The position numbers were made by a program, and so were the translations under genes. DNA of 64,000 nucleotides. Source: Siderastrea siderea (lineage: Eukaryota; Cnidaria; Anthozoa; Scleractinia; Rhizangiidae). The notes under the pieces were generated by a model. It was not told the DNA's origin and did no database searches. It saw only the letters and a list, made by a program, of their open reading frames with translations. The stretch spans positions 56,049,399 through 56,113,398 of the forward strand of contig OZ034968.1 in assembly GCA_964030785.1 (NCBI GenBank), written 5' to 3'. Shown piece after piece: positions 13,601 through 27,400 of this stretch (within the stretch, counting starts at the first letter, position 1; each line of letters begins with the position of its first letter).

Positions 13601-16600
13601 GTAGATATGCCTATTAATCACGTGGTTAGACAAGCATTATTCTCGTACATCTAGTCGGCACACACTACAGTCTTATTTGTTTTACTTTTTGCCGTAGATA
13701 TGCCTATCAATCACGTGGTTAGACAGGCATTATTCCCCTACTCTATTCGGCACGCACTACAATCCTATTTGTTTTACTTTTTTCTCGTAGATATGCCTAT
13801 TAATCACGTGGTTAGACAAGCATTATTCTCGTACATCTAGTCTGCACGCACTACAATCCTATTTGTTTTACTTTTTTCCCGTAGATATGCCTATTAATCA
13901 CGTGGTTAGACAGGCATTATTCTCGTACTTTATTCGGCACGCACTACAATCCTATTTGTTTTACTTTTTTCCCGTACATATGCCTATTAATCACGTGGTT
14001 AGACAGGCATTATTCTCGTACTCTACTCGGCACGCACTACAATTCCTATTTGTTTCATTTTTTCCGTAGATATGCCTATTAATCACGTGGTTAGACAGGC
14101 ATTATTCTCGTACATCTAGTCGGCACAAACTACAATCCTATTTGTTTTACTTTTTTCCCGTAGATATGCCTATTAATCACGTGGTTAGACATTCATTATT
14201 CCTGTACTCTATTCGGCACGCACTACAATCCTATTTGTTTTACTTTTTTCCCGTAGATATAGCTATTAATCACGTGGTTAGACAGGCATTATTCTCGTAC
14301 ATCTAGTCGGCACGCACTACAATCTTATTTGTTTTACCTTTTTCCCGTAGATATGCCTATTAATCACGTGGTTAGACAAGCATTATTCTCGTACATCTAG
14401 TCGGCACGCACTAGAATCCTATTTGTTTTACTTTTTTCCCGTAGATATGCCTATTAATCACGTGGTTAGAGAGGCATTATTCTCGTAGTCTATTCGGCAC
14501 GCACTACAATCCTATTTGTTTTACTTTTTTCCCGTAGATATGCCTATTAATCACGTGGTTAGACAGGCATTATTCTTGTACATCTAGTCGGCACGCACTA
14601 CAATCTTATTTGTTTTACTTTTTTCCCGTAGATATGCCTATTAATCACGTGGTTAGACAAGCATTATTCTCGTACATGTAGTCACCACGCACTACAATCC
14701 TATTTGTTTTACTTTTTTCCCGTAGATATGCCTATTAATCACGTGGTTAGACAGGCATTATTCTCGTACTCTATTCGGCACGCACTACAATCCCTATATG
14801 TTTTACTTTTTTCCCGTAGATATGCCTATTAATCACGTGGTTAGACAGGTATTATTCACGTACTCTATTCGGCACGCACTACAATCTTATTTGTTTTACT
14901 TTTTTCCCGTAGATATGCCTATTAATCACGTGGTTAGACCAGCATTATTCTCGTACTCTATTCGGCACGCACTTCAATCGTATTTGTTTTACTTTTTTCC
15001 CGTAGATATGCCTATTAATCACGTGGTTAGACAAGCATTATTCTCATACATCTAGTCGGCACGCACTACAATCCTATTTGTTTTACTTTTTTCCCGTAGA
15101 TATGCCTATTAATCACGTGGTTAGACAGGCATTATTCTCGTACATCTAGTCGACACGCATAACAATCCCTTTTTGTTTTACCTTTTTCCCGTAGATATGC
15201 CTATTAATCAAGTGGTTAGACAGGCATTATTCCCGTACTCTATTCGGAACGCACTACAATCCTATTTGTTTTACTTTTTTCCCGTAGATATGCCTATTAA
15301 TCACGTGGTTAGACAAGCATTATTCTCGTACATGTAGTCGGCACGCACTTCAATCCTATTTGTTTTACTTTTTTCCCGTAGATATGCCTATTAATCACGT
15401 GGTTAGACAGGCATTATTCCCGTACTCTATTCGGCACGCACTACAATCTTATTTGTTTTACTTTTTTCCCGTAGATATGCCTATTAATCACGTGGTTAGA
15501 CAGGCATTATTCTCGTACTCTATTCGGCACGCACTACAATGCTATTTGTTTTACTTTTTTCCCGTATATATGCCTATTAATCACGTGGTTAGACAAGCAT
15601 TATTCTCGTACATCTAGTCGGCACGCACTCCAATCTTATTTGTTTTACTTTTTTCCGTAGATATGCCTATTAATCACGTGGTTAGACAAGCATTATTCCC
15701 GTACTCTATTCGGCACGCACTACAGTCTTATTTGTTTTACTTTTTTCCCGTAGATATGCCTATTAATCACGTGGTTAGACAGGCATTATTCCCGTACTGT
15801 ATTCGGCACGCACTACAATCTTATTTGTTTTACCTTTTTCCCGTAGATATGCCTATTAATCACGTGGTTAGACAGGCATTATTCTTGTACATCTAGTCGG
15901 CACGCACTACAATCCTATTTGTTTACTTTTTTCCCGTAGATATGCCTATTAATCACCTGGTTAGACAAGCATTATTCTCGTACTCTATTCGGCACGCACT
16001 AGAATCTTATTTGTTTTCCTTTTTGCCGTAGATATCCCTATTAATCACGTGGTTAGACAGGCATTATTCTCGTACTCTATTCGGCACGCACTACAATCCT
16101 ATTTGTTTTACTTATTTCGCGTAGATATACCTATTAATCGCGTGGTTAGACAGGCATTATTCTCGTACATCTAGTCAGCACGCACTATAATCTTATCTGT
16201 TTTACTTTTTTCCCGTAGATATGAATATTAATCACGTGGTTAGACAGACATTATTCTCGTACTTCTAGTCGGCACGCACTACAATCCTATTTGTTTTACT
16301 TTTTTCCCGTAGATATGCCTATTAATCACGTGGTTAGACAAGCATTATTCCCGTACATCTAGTCGGCACGCACTACAATCCTATTTGTTTTACTTTTTTC
16401 CCGTAGATATGCCTATTAATCACGTGGTTAGACAGGCATTATTCTCGTACTCTATTCGGCACGCACTACAATCTTATTTGTTTTACTTTTTTCCCGTAGA
16501 TATGCCTATTAATCACGTGGTTAGACAGGTAATATTCTCGTACATCTAGTCAGCACGCACTACAATCCTATTTGTTTTACTTTTTTCCGGTAGATTTGCC

Positions 16601-18050
16601 TTTAATCACGTGGTTAGACAGGCATTATTCTCGTACATCTAGTCGGCACGCACTACAATCCTATTTGTTTTAATTTTTTCCCGTAGATATGCCTATTAAT
16701 TACGTGGTTAGACAAGCATTATTCCCGTACATCTAGTCGGCATGCACTACAATCCTATTTGTTTTACTTTTTTCCCGTAGATATGCCTATTAATCACGTG
16801 GTTAGACAGGCATTATTCTCGTACATCTAGTCGGCACGCACTACAATCCTATTTGTTTTCCTTTTTTCCCGTAGATATGCCTATTAATCACGTGGTTAGA
16901 CAAGCATTATTCTCGTAATTCTAGTCGGCACGCACTACAATCCTATTTGTTTTACTTTTTTCCCGTAGATATGCCTATTAATCACGTGGTTAGACAGGCA
17001 TTATTCTCGTACTCTATTCGGCACGCACTACAATCCTTATTTGTTTTACCTTTTTCCCGTACATATGCCTATTAATCACGTGGTTAGACAGTCATTATTC
17101 CCGCATATCTAGTCGGCACGCACTACAATCTTATTTGTTTTACTTTTTTCCCATAGATATGAATATTAATCACGTGGTTAGACAGGCATTATTCTCGTAC
17201 TCTATTCGGCACGCACTACAATCTTATTTGTTTTCCTTTTTCGCGTAGATATGCCTATTAATCACGTGGTTAGACAGGCATTATTCCCGTACTCTATTCG
17301 GCACGCACTACAATCCTATTTGTTTTACTTTTTTCCCGTAGATATGCCTATTAATCACGTGGTTAGACAGGCATTATTCTCGTACTCTATTCGGCACGCA
17401 CTACAATCCTATTTGTTTTACTTTTTTCCCGTAGATATGCCTATTAATCACGTGGTTAGACAGGCAATATTCTCGTACATCTAGTCGGCACGCACTACAA
17501 TCCTATTTGTTTTACTTTTTTCCGGTAGATATGCCTATTATTCACGTGGTTAGACAGGCATTATTCTCGTACATCTAGTCGGCACGCACTACAATCCTAT
17601 TTGTTTTAATTTTTTCCCGTAGATATGCCTATTAATTACGTGGTTAGACAAGCGTTATTCCCGTACATCTAGTCGGCACGCACTACAATCCTATTTGTTT
17701 TACTTTTTTCCCGTAGATATGCCTATTAATCACGTGGTTAGACAGGCATTATTCTCGTACATCAAGTCGGCACGCACTACAATCCTATTTGTTTTCCTTT
17801 TTTGCCGTAGATATGCCTATTAATCACGTCCTTAGACAGGCATTATTCTTGTACTCTATTCGGCGCGCACTACAATCTTATTTATTTTCCTTTTTGCCTT
17901 AGATATGCCTATTAATCACGTGGTTAGACAGGCATTATTCTCGTACTCTATTCGGCACGCACGACAATCTTATTTGTTTTCCTTTTTGCGGTAGATATGC
18001 CTATTAATCACCTGGTTGGACAGGCATTATTCCCGTTCTCTATTCGGCAC
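10609..18050 (+). repeat. Zone 2: mosaic array with rearranged copies of one ~1.5 kb block
   Basis: Rare marks of 10.9-12.4 kb recur at 15.5-18.05 kb. CCCGTATATATGCC is at 10981 and 15561 and GCACTCCAATC at about 11045 and 15625 (offset 4580). ACTTATTTCGCGTAG is near 11349 and 16111 (offset 4762). GATATGAATATT is at 11644, 16218 and 17156 (offsets 4574 and 5512). The pair TTTTGCGGTAG then GGTTGGACAGG is near 12386 and 17988 (offset 5602). Offsets change by about one or two monomers from mark to mark, so monomers were gained and lost after copying. Between them (12.4-15.5 kb) lies a mix of A and B copies with weaker order; CGTACTGTATTCGG is at about 13551 and 15793 (offset 2242). Confidence 0.75.
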
Positions 18051-21000
18051 GCACTTTAATCCTATTTGTTTTACTTTTTTCCCGTAGATATGCCTATTAA
18101 TCACGTGGTTAGACAGGCATTATTCTCGTACATCTAGTCGGCACGCACTACAATCCTATTTTTTTTACTTTTTTCCCGTAGATATGCCTATTAATCACGT
18201 GGTTAGACAAGCATTATTCTCGTACATCTAGTCGGCACGCACTACAATCTTATTTGTTTTACTTTTTTCCCGTAGATATGCCTATTAATCACGTTGTTAG
18301 ACAGGCATTATTCTCGTACATCTAGTCGGCACGCACTACAATCCTATTTGTTTTACTTTTTTCCCGTAGATATGCCTATTAATCACGTGGTTAGACAAGC
18401 ATTATTCTCGTACATCTAGTCGGCACGCACTACAATCCTATTTGTTTTACTTTTTTCCCGTAGATATGCCTATTAATCACGTGGTTAGACAGGCATTATT
18501 CCCGTACTCTACTCGGCACGCACTACAATCGTATTTGTTTTACTTTTTTCCCGTAGATATGCCTATTAATCACTTGGTTAGACAGGCATTATTCTCGTAC
18601 ATCTAGTCGGCACGCACTACAATAATATTTGTTTTACTTTTTTCCTGTAGATATGCCTATTAATCACGTGGTTAGACAAGCATTATTCTCGTACATCTAG
18701 TTGGCACGCACTACAATCTTATTTGTTTTATTTTTTCCCGTAGATATGCCTATTAATCGCGTGGTCATACAGGCATTATTCCCGTACTCTATTGGGCACG
18801 CCCTACAATCCTATTTGTTTTCCTTTTTCCGGTAGATATGCCTATTAATTACGTGGTTAAACAGGCATTATTCCCGTACTCTATTCGGCACGCACTACAA
18901 TCCTATTTGTTTTACTTTTTTCCCGTAGATATGCCTATTAATCACGTGGTTAGACAAGCATTATTCCCGTACTCTGTTCGGCACGCCCTACAATCCTATT
19001 TGTTTTCCTTTTTCCCGTAGAGATGCCTATTAATCACGTGGTTAGACAGGCATTATTCCCGTACTCTATTCGGCACGCACTACAATCCTATTTGTCTTAC
19101 TTTTTTCCCGTAGATATGCCTATTAATCACGTGGTTAGACAAGCATTATTCTCGTACATCTAGTCGGCACGCACTACAATCCTATTTGTTTTACTTTTTT
19201 CCCGTAGATATGCCTATTAATCACGTGGTTAGACAGGCATTATTCCCGTACTCTATTCGGCACGCACTACAATCCTATTTGTTTTCCTTTTTTTCCGTAG
19301 ATATGCCTTTTAATCACGTGGTTAGACAGGCATTATTCTCGTACATCTAGTCGGCACGCACTACAATCCTATTTGTTTTACTTTTTTCCCGTAGATATGC
19401 CTATTAATCACGTTTTTAGACAGGCATTATTCCCGTACTCTATTCGGCACGCACTACAATCCTATTTGTTTTACTTTTTTCCCGTAGATATGCCTATTAA
19501 TCACGTGGTTAGACAGGCATTATTCTCGTACATCTAGTCGGCACGCACTACAATCCTATTTGTTTTCCTTTTTTCCCGTAGATATGCCTATTAATCACGT
19601 GGTTAGACAGGCATTATTCCCGTACTCTATTCGGCACGCACTACAATCTTATTTGTTTTACTTTTTTCCCGTAGAGATGCCTATTAATCACGTGGTTAGA
19701 CAAGCATTATTCTGGTACATCTAGTCGGCACGCACTACAATCTTATTTGTTTTACTTTTTTCCCGTAGATATGCCTATTAATCACGTGGTTAGACAGGCA
19801 TTATTCTCGTACATCAAGTCGGCACGCACTTCAATCCTATTTGTTTTACTTTTTTCCCGTAGATATGCCTATTAATCACGTGGTTAGACAGGCATTATTC
19901 TCGTACTCTATTCGGCACGCACTACAATCCTATTTGTTTTACTTTTTTCCCCTAGATATGCCTATTAATCACGTGGTTAGACAGGCATTATTCTCGTACA
20001 TCTAGTCGGCACGCTCTACAATCTTATTTGTTTTACTTTTTTCCCGTAGATATGCCTATTAATCACGTGGTTAGACAAGCATTATTCTCGTACATCTAGT
20101 CGGCACGCACTACAATCCTATTTGTTTTACTTTTTTCCCGTAGATATGCCTATTAATCACGTGGTTAGACAAGCATTATTCTCGTACATCTAGTCGGCAC
20201 GCACTACAATCTTATTTGTTTTACTTTTTTCCCGTAGATATGCCTATTAATCGCGTGGTCAGACAGGCATTATTCCCGTACTCTATTTGGCACGCCCTAC
20301 AATCCTATTTGTTTTCCTTTTTCCGGTAGATATGCCTATTAATTACGTGGTTAGACAGGCATTATTCCCGTACTCTATTCGGCACGCACTACAATCCTAT
20401 TTGTTTTACTTTTTTCCCGTAGATATGCCTATTAATCACGTGGTTAGTCAAGCATTATTCTCGTACATCTAGTCGGCACGCACTACAATCTTATTTGTTT
20501 TACTTTTTTCCCGTAGATATGCCTATTAATCACGTGGTTAGACAAGCATTATTCCCGTACTCTATTCGGCACGCACTACAATCCTATTTGTTTTCCTTTT
20601 TCCCGTAGATATGCCTATTAATCACGTGGTTAGACAAACATTATTCTCGTACATCTAGTCGGTACGCACTACAATCCTATTTGTTTTACTTTTTTCCCGT
20701 AGATATGCCTATTAATCACGTGGTTAGACAGGCATTATTCCCGTACTCTATTCGGCACGCACTACAATCCTATTTGTTTTACTTTTTTCCCGTAGATATG
20801 CCTTTTAATCACGTGGTTAGACAGGCATTATTCTCGTAGATCTAGTCGGCACGCACTACAATCCTATTTGTTTTACTTTTTTCCCGTAGATATGCCTATT
20901 AATCACGTTTTTAGACAGGCATTATTCCCGTACTCTATTCGGCACGCACTACAATCTTATTTGTTTTACTTTTTTCCCGTAGATATGCCTATTAATCACG

Positions 21001-24000
21001 TGGTTAGACAGGCATTATTCTGGTACATCTAGTCGGCACGCACTACAATCTTATTTGTTTTACTTTTTTCCCGTAGATATGCCTATTAATCACGTGGTTA
21101 GACAGGCATTATTCTCGTACATCTAGTCGGCACGCACTTCAATCCTATTTGTTTTACTTTTTTCCCTTAGATATGCCTATTAATCACGTGGTTAGACAGG
21201 CATTATTCTCGTACTCTATTCGGCACGCACTACAATCCTATTTGTTTTACTTTTTTCCCCTAGATATGCCTATTAATCACGTGGTTAGACAGGCATTATT
21301 CTCGTACATCTAGTCGGCACGCTCTACAATCTTATTTGTTTTACTTTTTTCGCGTAGATATGCCTATTAATTACGTAGTTAGACAAGCATTATTCTCGTA
21401 CATCTAGTCGGCACGCACTACAATCCTATTTGTTTTACTTTTTTCCCGTAGATATTCCTATTAATCACGTGGTTAGACAGGCATTATTCTCGTACATCTA
21501 GTCGGCACGCACGACAATCCTATTTGTTTTACTTTTTTCCCGTAGATATGCCTATTAATCACGTGGTTAGACAGGCATTATTCCCGTACTCTATTCGGCA
21601 CGCACTACAGTCTTATTTGTTTTACTTTTTTCCCGTAGATATGCCTATTAATCACGTGGTTAGACCAGCATTATTCTCGTACATCTAGTCGGCACGCACT
21701 ACAATCCTATTTGTTTTACTTTTTTCGCGTAGATATTCCTATTAATCACGTGGTTAGAAAGGCATTATTCCCGTACATCTAGTCGGCACGCACTACAATC
21801 CTATTTGTTTTACTTTTTTCCCGTAGATATGCCTATTAATCACGTGGTTAGACAGGCATTATTCTCGTACATCTAGTCGGCACGCACTACAATCCTATTT
21901 GTTTTACTTTTTTCCCGTAGATATGCCTATTAATCACGTGGTTAGACAGGCATTATTCCCGTACTCTATTCGGCACGCACTACAATCTTATTTGTTTTAC
22001 TTTTTTCCCGTAGATATGCCTATTAATCACGTGGTTAGACAGGCATTATTCCCGTACTCTATTCGGCACGCACTACAATCTTATTTGTTTTACTTTTTTC
22101 CCGTAGATATGCCTATTAATCACGTGGTTAGGCAAGCATTATTCTCGTACATCTAGTCGGCACGCACTACAATCCTATTTTTTTTACTTTTTTCCCGTAG
22201 ATATTCCTATTATTCACGTGGTTAGACAGGCATTATTCCCGTACATCTAGTCGGCACGCACTACAATCCTATTTGTTTTAGTTTTTTCCCGTAGATATGC
22301 CTATTAATCACGTGGTTAGACAGGCATTATTCTCGTACATCTAGTCGGCACGCACTACAATCTTATTTGTTTTACTTTTTTCCTGTAGATATGCCTATTA
22401 ATCACGTGGTTAGACAAGCATTATTCTCGTACATCTAGTCGGCACGCACTATAATCTTATTTGTTTTACTTTTTGCCGAATATATGCCTATTAATCACGT
22501 GGTTAGACAGGCATTATTCCCGTACTCTATTCGGCACGCACTACAATCCTATTTGTTTTACTTTTTTCCCGTAGATATGCCTATTAATCACGTGGTTAGA
22601 CAAGCATTATTCTCGTACATCTAGTCGGCACGCACTACAATCCTATTTGTTTTACTTTTTTCCCGTAGATATGCCTATTAATCACGTGGTTAGACAGGCA
22701 TTATTCTCGTACTCTATTCGGCACGCACTACAATCCTATTTGTTTTACTTTTTTCCCGTAGATATGCCTATTAATCACGTGGTTAGACAGGCATTATTCT
22801 CGTACTCTATTCGGCACGCACTACAATCCTATTTGTTTTACTTTTTTCCCGTAGATATGCCTATTAATCACGTGGTTAGTCAAGCATTATTCCCGTACTC
22901 TATTCGGCACGCCCTACAATCCTATTTGTTTTCCTTTTTCCCGTAGAGATGCCTATTAATCACGTGGTTAGAGAGGCATTATTCCCGTACTCTATTCGGC
23001 ACGCACTACAATCCTATTTGTTTTACTTTTTTCCCGTAGATATGCCTATTAATCACGTGGTTAGACAAGCATTATTCTCGTACATCTAGTCGGTACGCAC
23101 TACAATCCTATTTGTTTTACTTTTTTCCCGTAGATATGCCTATTAATCACGTGGTTAGACAGGCATTATTCCCGTACTCTATTCGGCACGCACTACAATC
23201 CTATTTGTTTTACTTTTTTCCCGTAGATATGCCTTTTAATCACGTGGTTAGACAGGCATTATTCTCGTAGATCTAGTCGGCACGCACTACAATCCTATTT
23301 GTTTTACTTTTTTCCCGTAGATATGCCTATTAATCACGTTTTTAGACAGGCATTATTCCCGTACTCTATTCGGCACGCACTACAATCTTATTTGTTTTAC
23401 TTTTTTCCCGTAGATATGCCTATTAATCACGTGGTTAGACAGGCATTATTCTCGTACATCTAGTCGGCACGCACTACAATCCTATTTGTTTTACTTTTTT
23501 CCCGTAGATATGCCTATTAATCACGTGGTTAGACAGGCATTATTCCCGTACTCTATTCGGCACGCACTACAATCTTATTTGTTTTACTTTTTTCCCGTAG
23601 ATATGCCTATTAATCACGTGGTTAGACAAGCATTATTCTCGTACATCTAGTCGGCACGCACTACAATGCTATTTTTTTTACTTTTTTCCCGTAGATATTC
23701 CTATTATTCACGTGGTTAGACACGCATTATTCCCGTACATCTAGTCGGGACGCACTACAATCCTATTTGTTTTACTTTTTTCCCGTAGATATGCCTATTA
23801 ATCACGTGGTTAGACAGGCATTATTCTCGTACATCTAGTCGGCACGCACTACAATCGTATTTGTTTTACTTTTTTCCTGTAGATATGCCTATTAATCACG
23901 TGGTTAGACAAGCATTATTCTCGTACATCTAGTCGGCACGCACTACAATCTTATTTTTTTTACTTTTTGCCGAAGATATGCCTATTAATCACGTGGTTAG

Positions 24001-24400
24001 ACAGGCATTATTCCCGTACTCTATTCGGCACGCACTACAATCCTATTTGTTTTACTTTTTTCGCGTAGATATGCCTATTAATCACGTGGTTAGACAAGCA
24101 TTATTCTCGTACATCTAGTCGGCACGCACTACAATCCTATTTGTTTTACTTTTTTCCCGTAGATATGCCTATTAATCACGTGGTTAGACAGGCATTATTC
24201 TCGTACTCTATTCGGCACGCACTACAATCCTATTTGTTTTACTTTTTTCCCGTAGATATGCCTATTAATCACGTGGTTAGACAGGCATTATTCTCGTACT
24301 CTATTCGGCACGCACTAGAATCCTATTTGTTTTACTTTTTTCCCGTAGATATGCCTATTAATAACGTGGTTAGACAAGCATTATTCTCGTACATCTAGTC
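18051..24400 (+). repeat. Zone 3: overlapping 14-, 16- and 26-monomer repeats
   Basis: The CCGGTAGATATGCC copy with AATTACG is at about 18829 and 20323 (offset 1494). CACGTTTTTAGAC is at 19409, 20904 and 23335 (offsets 1495 and 2431). TTCTGGTAC, GCACTTCAATCC, CCCCTAGATATG and GCACGCTCTAC recur at offset 1308, from 19.71-20.01 kb to 21.02-21.32 kb. CGGTACGCAC and TCGTAGATCTAG recur at offset 2431, from 20.66-20.83 kb to 23.09-23.27 kb. GATATTCCTATTATTCACG and GCCGAA(T/G)ATATG recur at offset 1494, from 22.2-22.48 kb to 23.69-23.97 kb. Offsets are 14, 16 and 26 monomer lengths. The first 16-monomer copy has two monomers (about 19.42-19.7 kb) that its neighbour lacks. Confidence 0.8.
22100..24400 (+). 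repeat. 1494-bp (16-monomer) higher-order repeat, about one and a half copies
   Basis: 22.1-22.9 kb is matched by 23.6-24.4 kb at a constant offset of 1494 bp. Shared marks are the T-rich CTATTTTTTTTAC, GATATTCCTATTATTC, TTTTTTCCTGTAG, the TTTTTGCCGAA tract and then a run of A copies with CTCGTACTC. Private changes include GACACGC and CGGGACGC in the right copy, and GGTTAGTCAAGC and AATATATGCC in the left. A diverged relative of the first part occurs again at 28.62-28.75 kb (GATATTCCTATTATTCACG at about 28651), so this block also seeded the next zones. Confidence 0.8.
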
Positions 24401-27400
24401 GGCACGCACTACAATCTTATTTGTTTTACTTTTTTCCCGTAGATATGCCTATTAATCACGTGGTTAGACAGGCATTATTCTCGTACATCTAGTCGGCACG
24501 CACTACAATCCTATTTGTTTTACTATTTTCCCGTAGATATGCCTATCTATCACGTGGTTAGACAGGCATTATTCTCGTACTCTATTCGGCACGTACTACA
24601 ATCCTATTTGTCTTACTTTTTTCCCGTAGATATGCCTATTAATCACGTGGTTAGACAGGCATTATTCTCGTACATCTAGTCGGCACGCACTACAATCTTA
24701 TTTGTTTTACTTTTTTCCCGTAGATATGCCTATTAATCACTTGGTTAGACAGGCATTATTCTCGTACATCTAGTCGGCACGCACTACAATCTTATTTGTT
24801 TTACTTTTTTCCCGCAGATATGCCTATTAATCACGTGGTTAGACAGGCATTATTCTCGTACATCTAGTCGGCACGCACTACAATCCTATTTGTTTTACTT
24901 TTTTCCCGTAGATATGCCTATCTATCACGTGGTTAGACAGGCATTATTCTCGTACTCTATTCGGCACGCACTACAATAGTATCTGTTTTACTTTTTTCCC
25001 GTAGATATGCCTATTAATCACGTGGTTAGACAGGCATTATTCTCGTACATCTAGTCGGCACGCACTACAATCTTATTTGTTTTACTTTTTTCCCGTAGAT
25101 ATGCCTATTAATCACGTGGTTAGACAAGCATTATTCTCGTAAATCTAGGCAGCACGCACTACAATCCTATTTGTTTTACTTTTTTCCCGTAGATATGCCT
25201 ATTAATCACGTGGTTAGACAGGCATTATTCTCGTACTCTATTCGGTACGCACTACAATCCCTATTTGTTTTACTTTTTTCCCGTAGATATGCCTATTAAT
25301 CACGTGGTTAGGCAGGCATTATTCTCGTACATCTAGTCGGCACGCACTACAATCTTATTTGTTTTACTTTTTTCCAGTAGATATGCCTATTAATCACGTG
25401 GTTAGACAAGCATTATTCTCGTACATCTAGTCGGCACGCACTACAATCCTATTTGTTTTACTTTTTTCCCGTAGATATGCCTATTAATCACGTGGTTAGA
25501 CAGGCACTATTCTCGTACTCTATTCGGCACGCACTACAATCCTATTTGTTTTACTTTTTTCCCGTAGATATGCCTATTAATCACGTGGTTAGACAGGCAT
25601 TATTCTCGTACTCTATTCGGCACGCACTACAATCCCTATTTGTTTTACTTTTTTCCCGTAGATATGCCTATTAATCACGTGGTTAGACAGGCATTATTCT
25701 CGAACATCTAGTCGGCACGCACTACAATCCTATTTGTTTTACTTTTTTCCCGTAGATATGCCTATTAATCACGTGGTTAGACAGGCATTATTCTCGTACT
25801 CTATTCGGCACGCACTACAATCCTATTTGTTTTACTTTTTTCCCGTAGATATGCCTATTAATCACGTGGTTAGACAGGCATTATTCTCGTACTCTATTCG
25901 GCACGCACTACAATCCTATTTGTTTTACTTTTTTCCCGTAGATATGCCTATTAATCACGTGGTTAGACAGGCTTTATTCTCGTACTCTATTCGGCACGCA
26001 CTGCAATCCTATTTGTTTTACTTTTTTCTCGTAGATATGCCTATTAATCACGTGGTTAGACAGGCATTATTCTCGTACTCTATTCGGCACGCACTACAAT
26101 CCTATTTGTTTTACTTTTTTCCCGTAGATATGCCTATTAATCACGTGGTTAGACAGGCATTATTCTCGTACTCTATTCGGCACGCACTACAATCCTATTT
26201 GTTTTACTTTTTTCCCGTAGATATGCCTATTAATCACGTGGTTAGACAAGCATTATTCTCGTACATCTAGTCGGCACGCACTACAATCCTATTTGTTTTA
26301 CTTTTTTCCCGTAGATATGCCTATTAATCACGTGGTTAGACAGGCACTATTCTCGTACTCTATTCGGCACGCACTACAATCCTATTTGTTTTACTTTTTT
26401 CCCGTAGATATGCCTATTAATAAGGTGGTTAGACAGGCATTATTCTCGTACTCTATTCGGCACGCACTACAATCCCTATTTGTTTTACTTTTTTCCTGTA
26501 GATATGCCTATTAATCACGTGGTTAGACAGGCATTATTCTCGAACATCTAGTCGGCACGCACTACAATCCTATTTGTTTTACTTTTTTCCCGTAGATATG
26601 CCTATTAATCACGTGGTTAGACAGGCATTATTCTCGTACTCTATTCGGCACGCACTACAATCCTATTTGTTTTACTTTTTTCCCGTAGATATGCCTATTA
26701 ATCACGTGGTTAGACAGGCATTATTCTCGTACTCTATTCGGCACGCACTACAATCCTATTTGTTTTACTTTTTTCCCGTAGATATGCCTATTAATCACGT
26801 GGTTAGACAGGCATTATTCTCGTACATCTAGTCGGCACGCACTACAATCCTATTTGTTTTCCTTTTTTCCCGTAGATATGCCTATTAATCACGTGGTTAG
26901 ACAGGCATTATTCCCGTACTCTATTCGGCACGCACTACAATCCTATTTGTTTTACTTTTTTCCCGTAGATATGCCTATTAATAAGGTGGTTAGACAGGCA
27001 TTATTCTCGTACTCTATTCGGCACGCACTACAATCCCTATTTGTTTTACTTTTTTCCTGTAGATATGCCTATTAATCACGTGGTTAGACAGGCATTATTC
27101 TCGAACATCTAGTCGGCACGCACTACAATCCTATTTGTTTTACTTTTTTCCCGTAGATATGCCTATTAATCACGTGGTTAGACAGGCATTATTCTCGTAC
27201 TCTATTCGGCACGCACTACAATCCTATTTGTTTTACTTTTTTCCCGTAGATATGCCTATTAATCACGTGGTTAGACAGGCATTATTCTCGTACTCTATTC
27301 GGCACGCACTACAATCCTATTTGTTTTACTTTTTTCCCGTAGATATGCCTATTAATCACGTGGTTAGACAGGCATTATTCTCGTACTCTATTCGGCACGC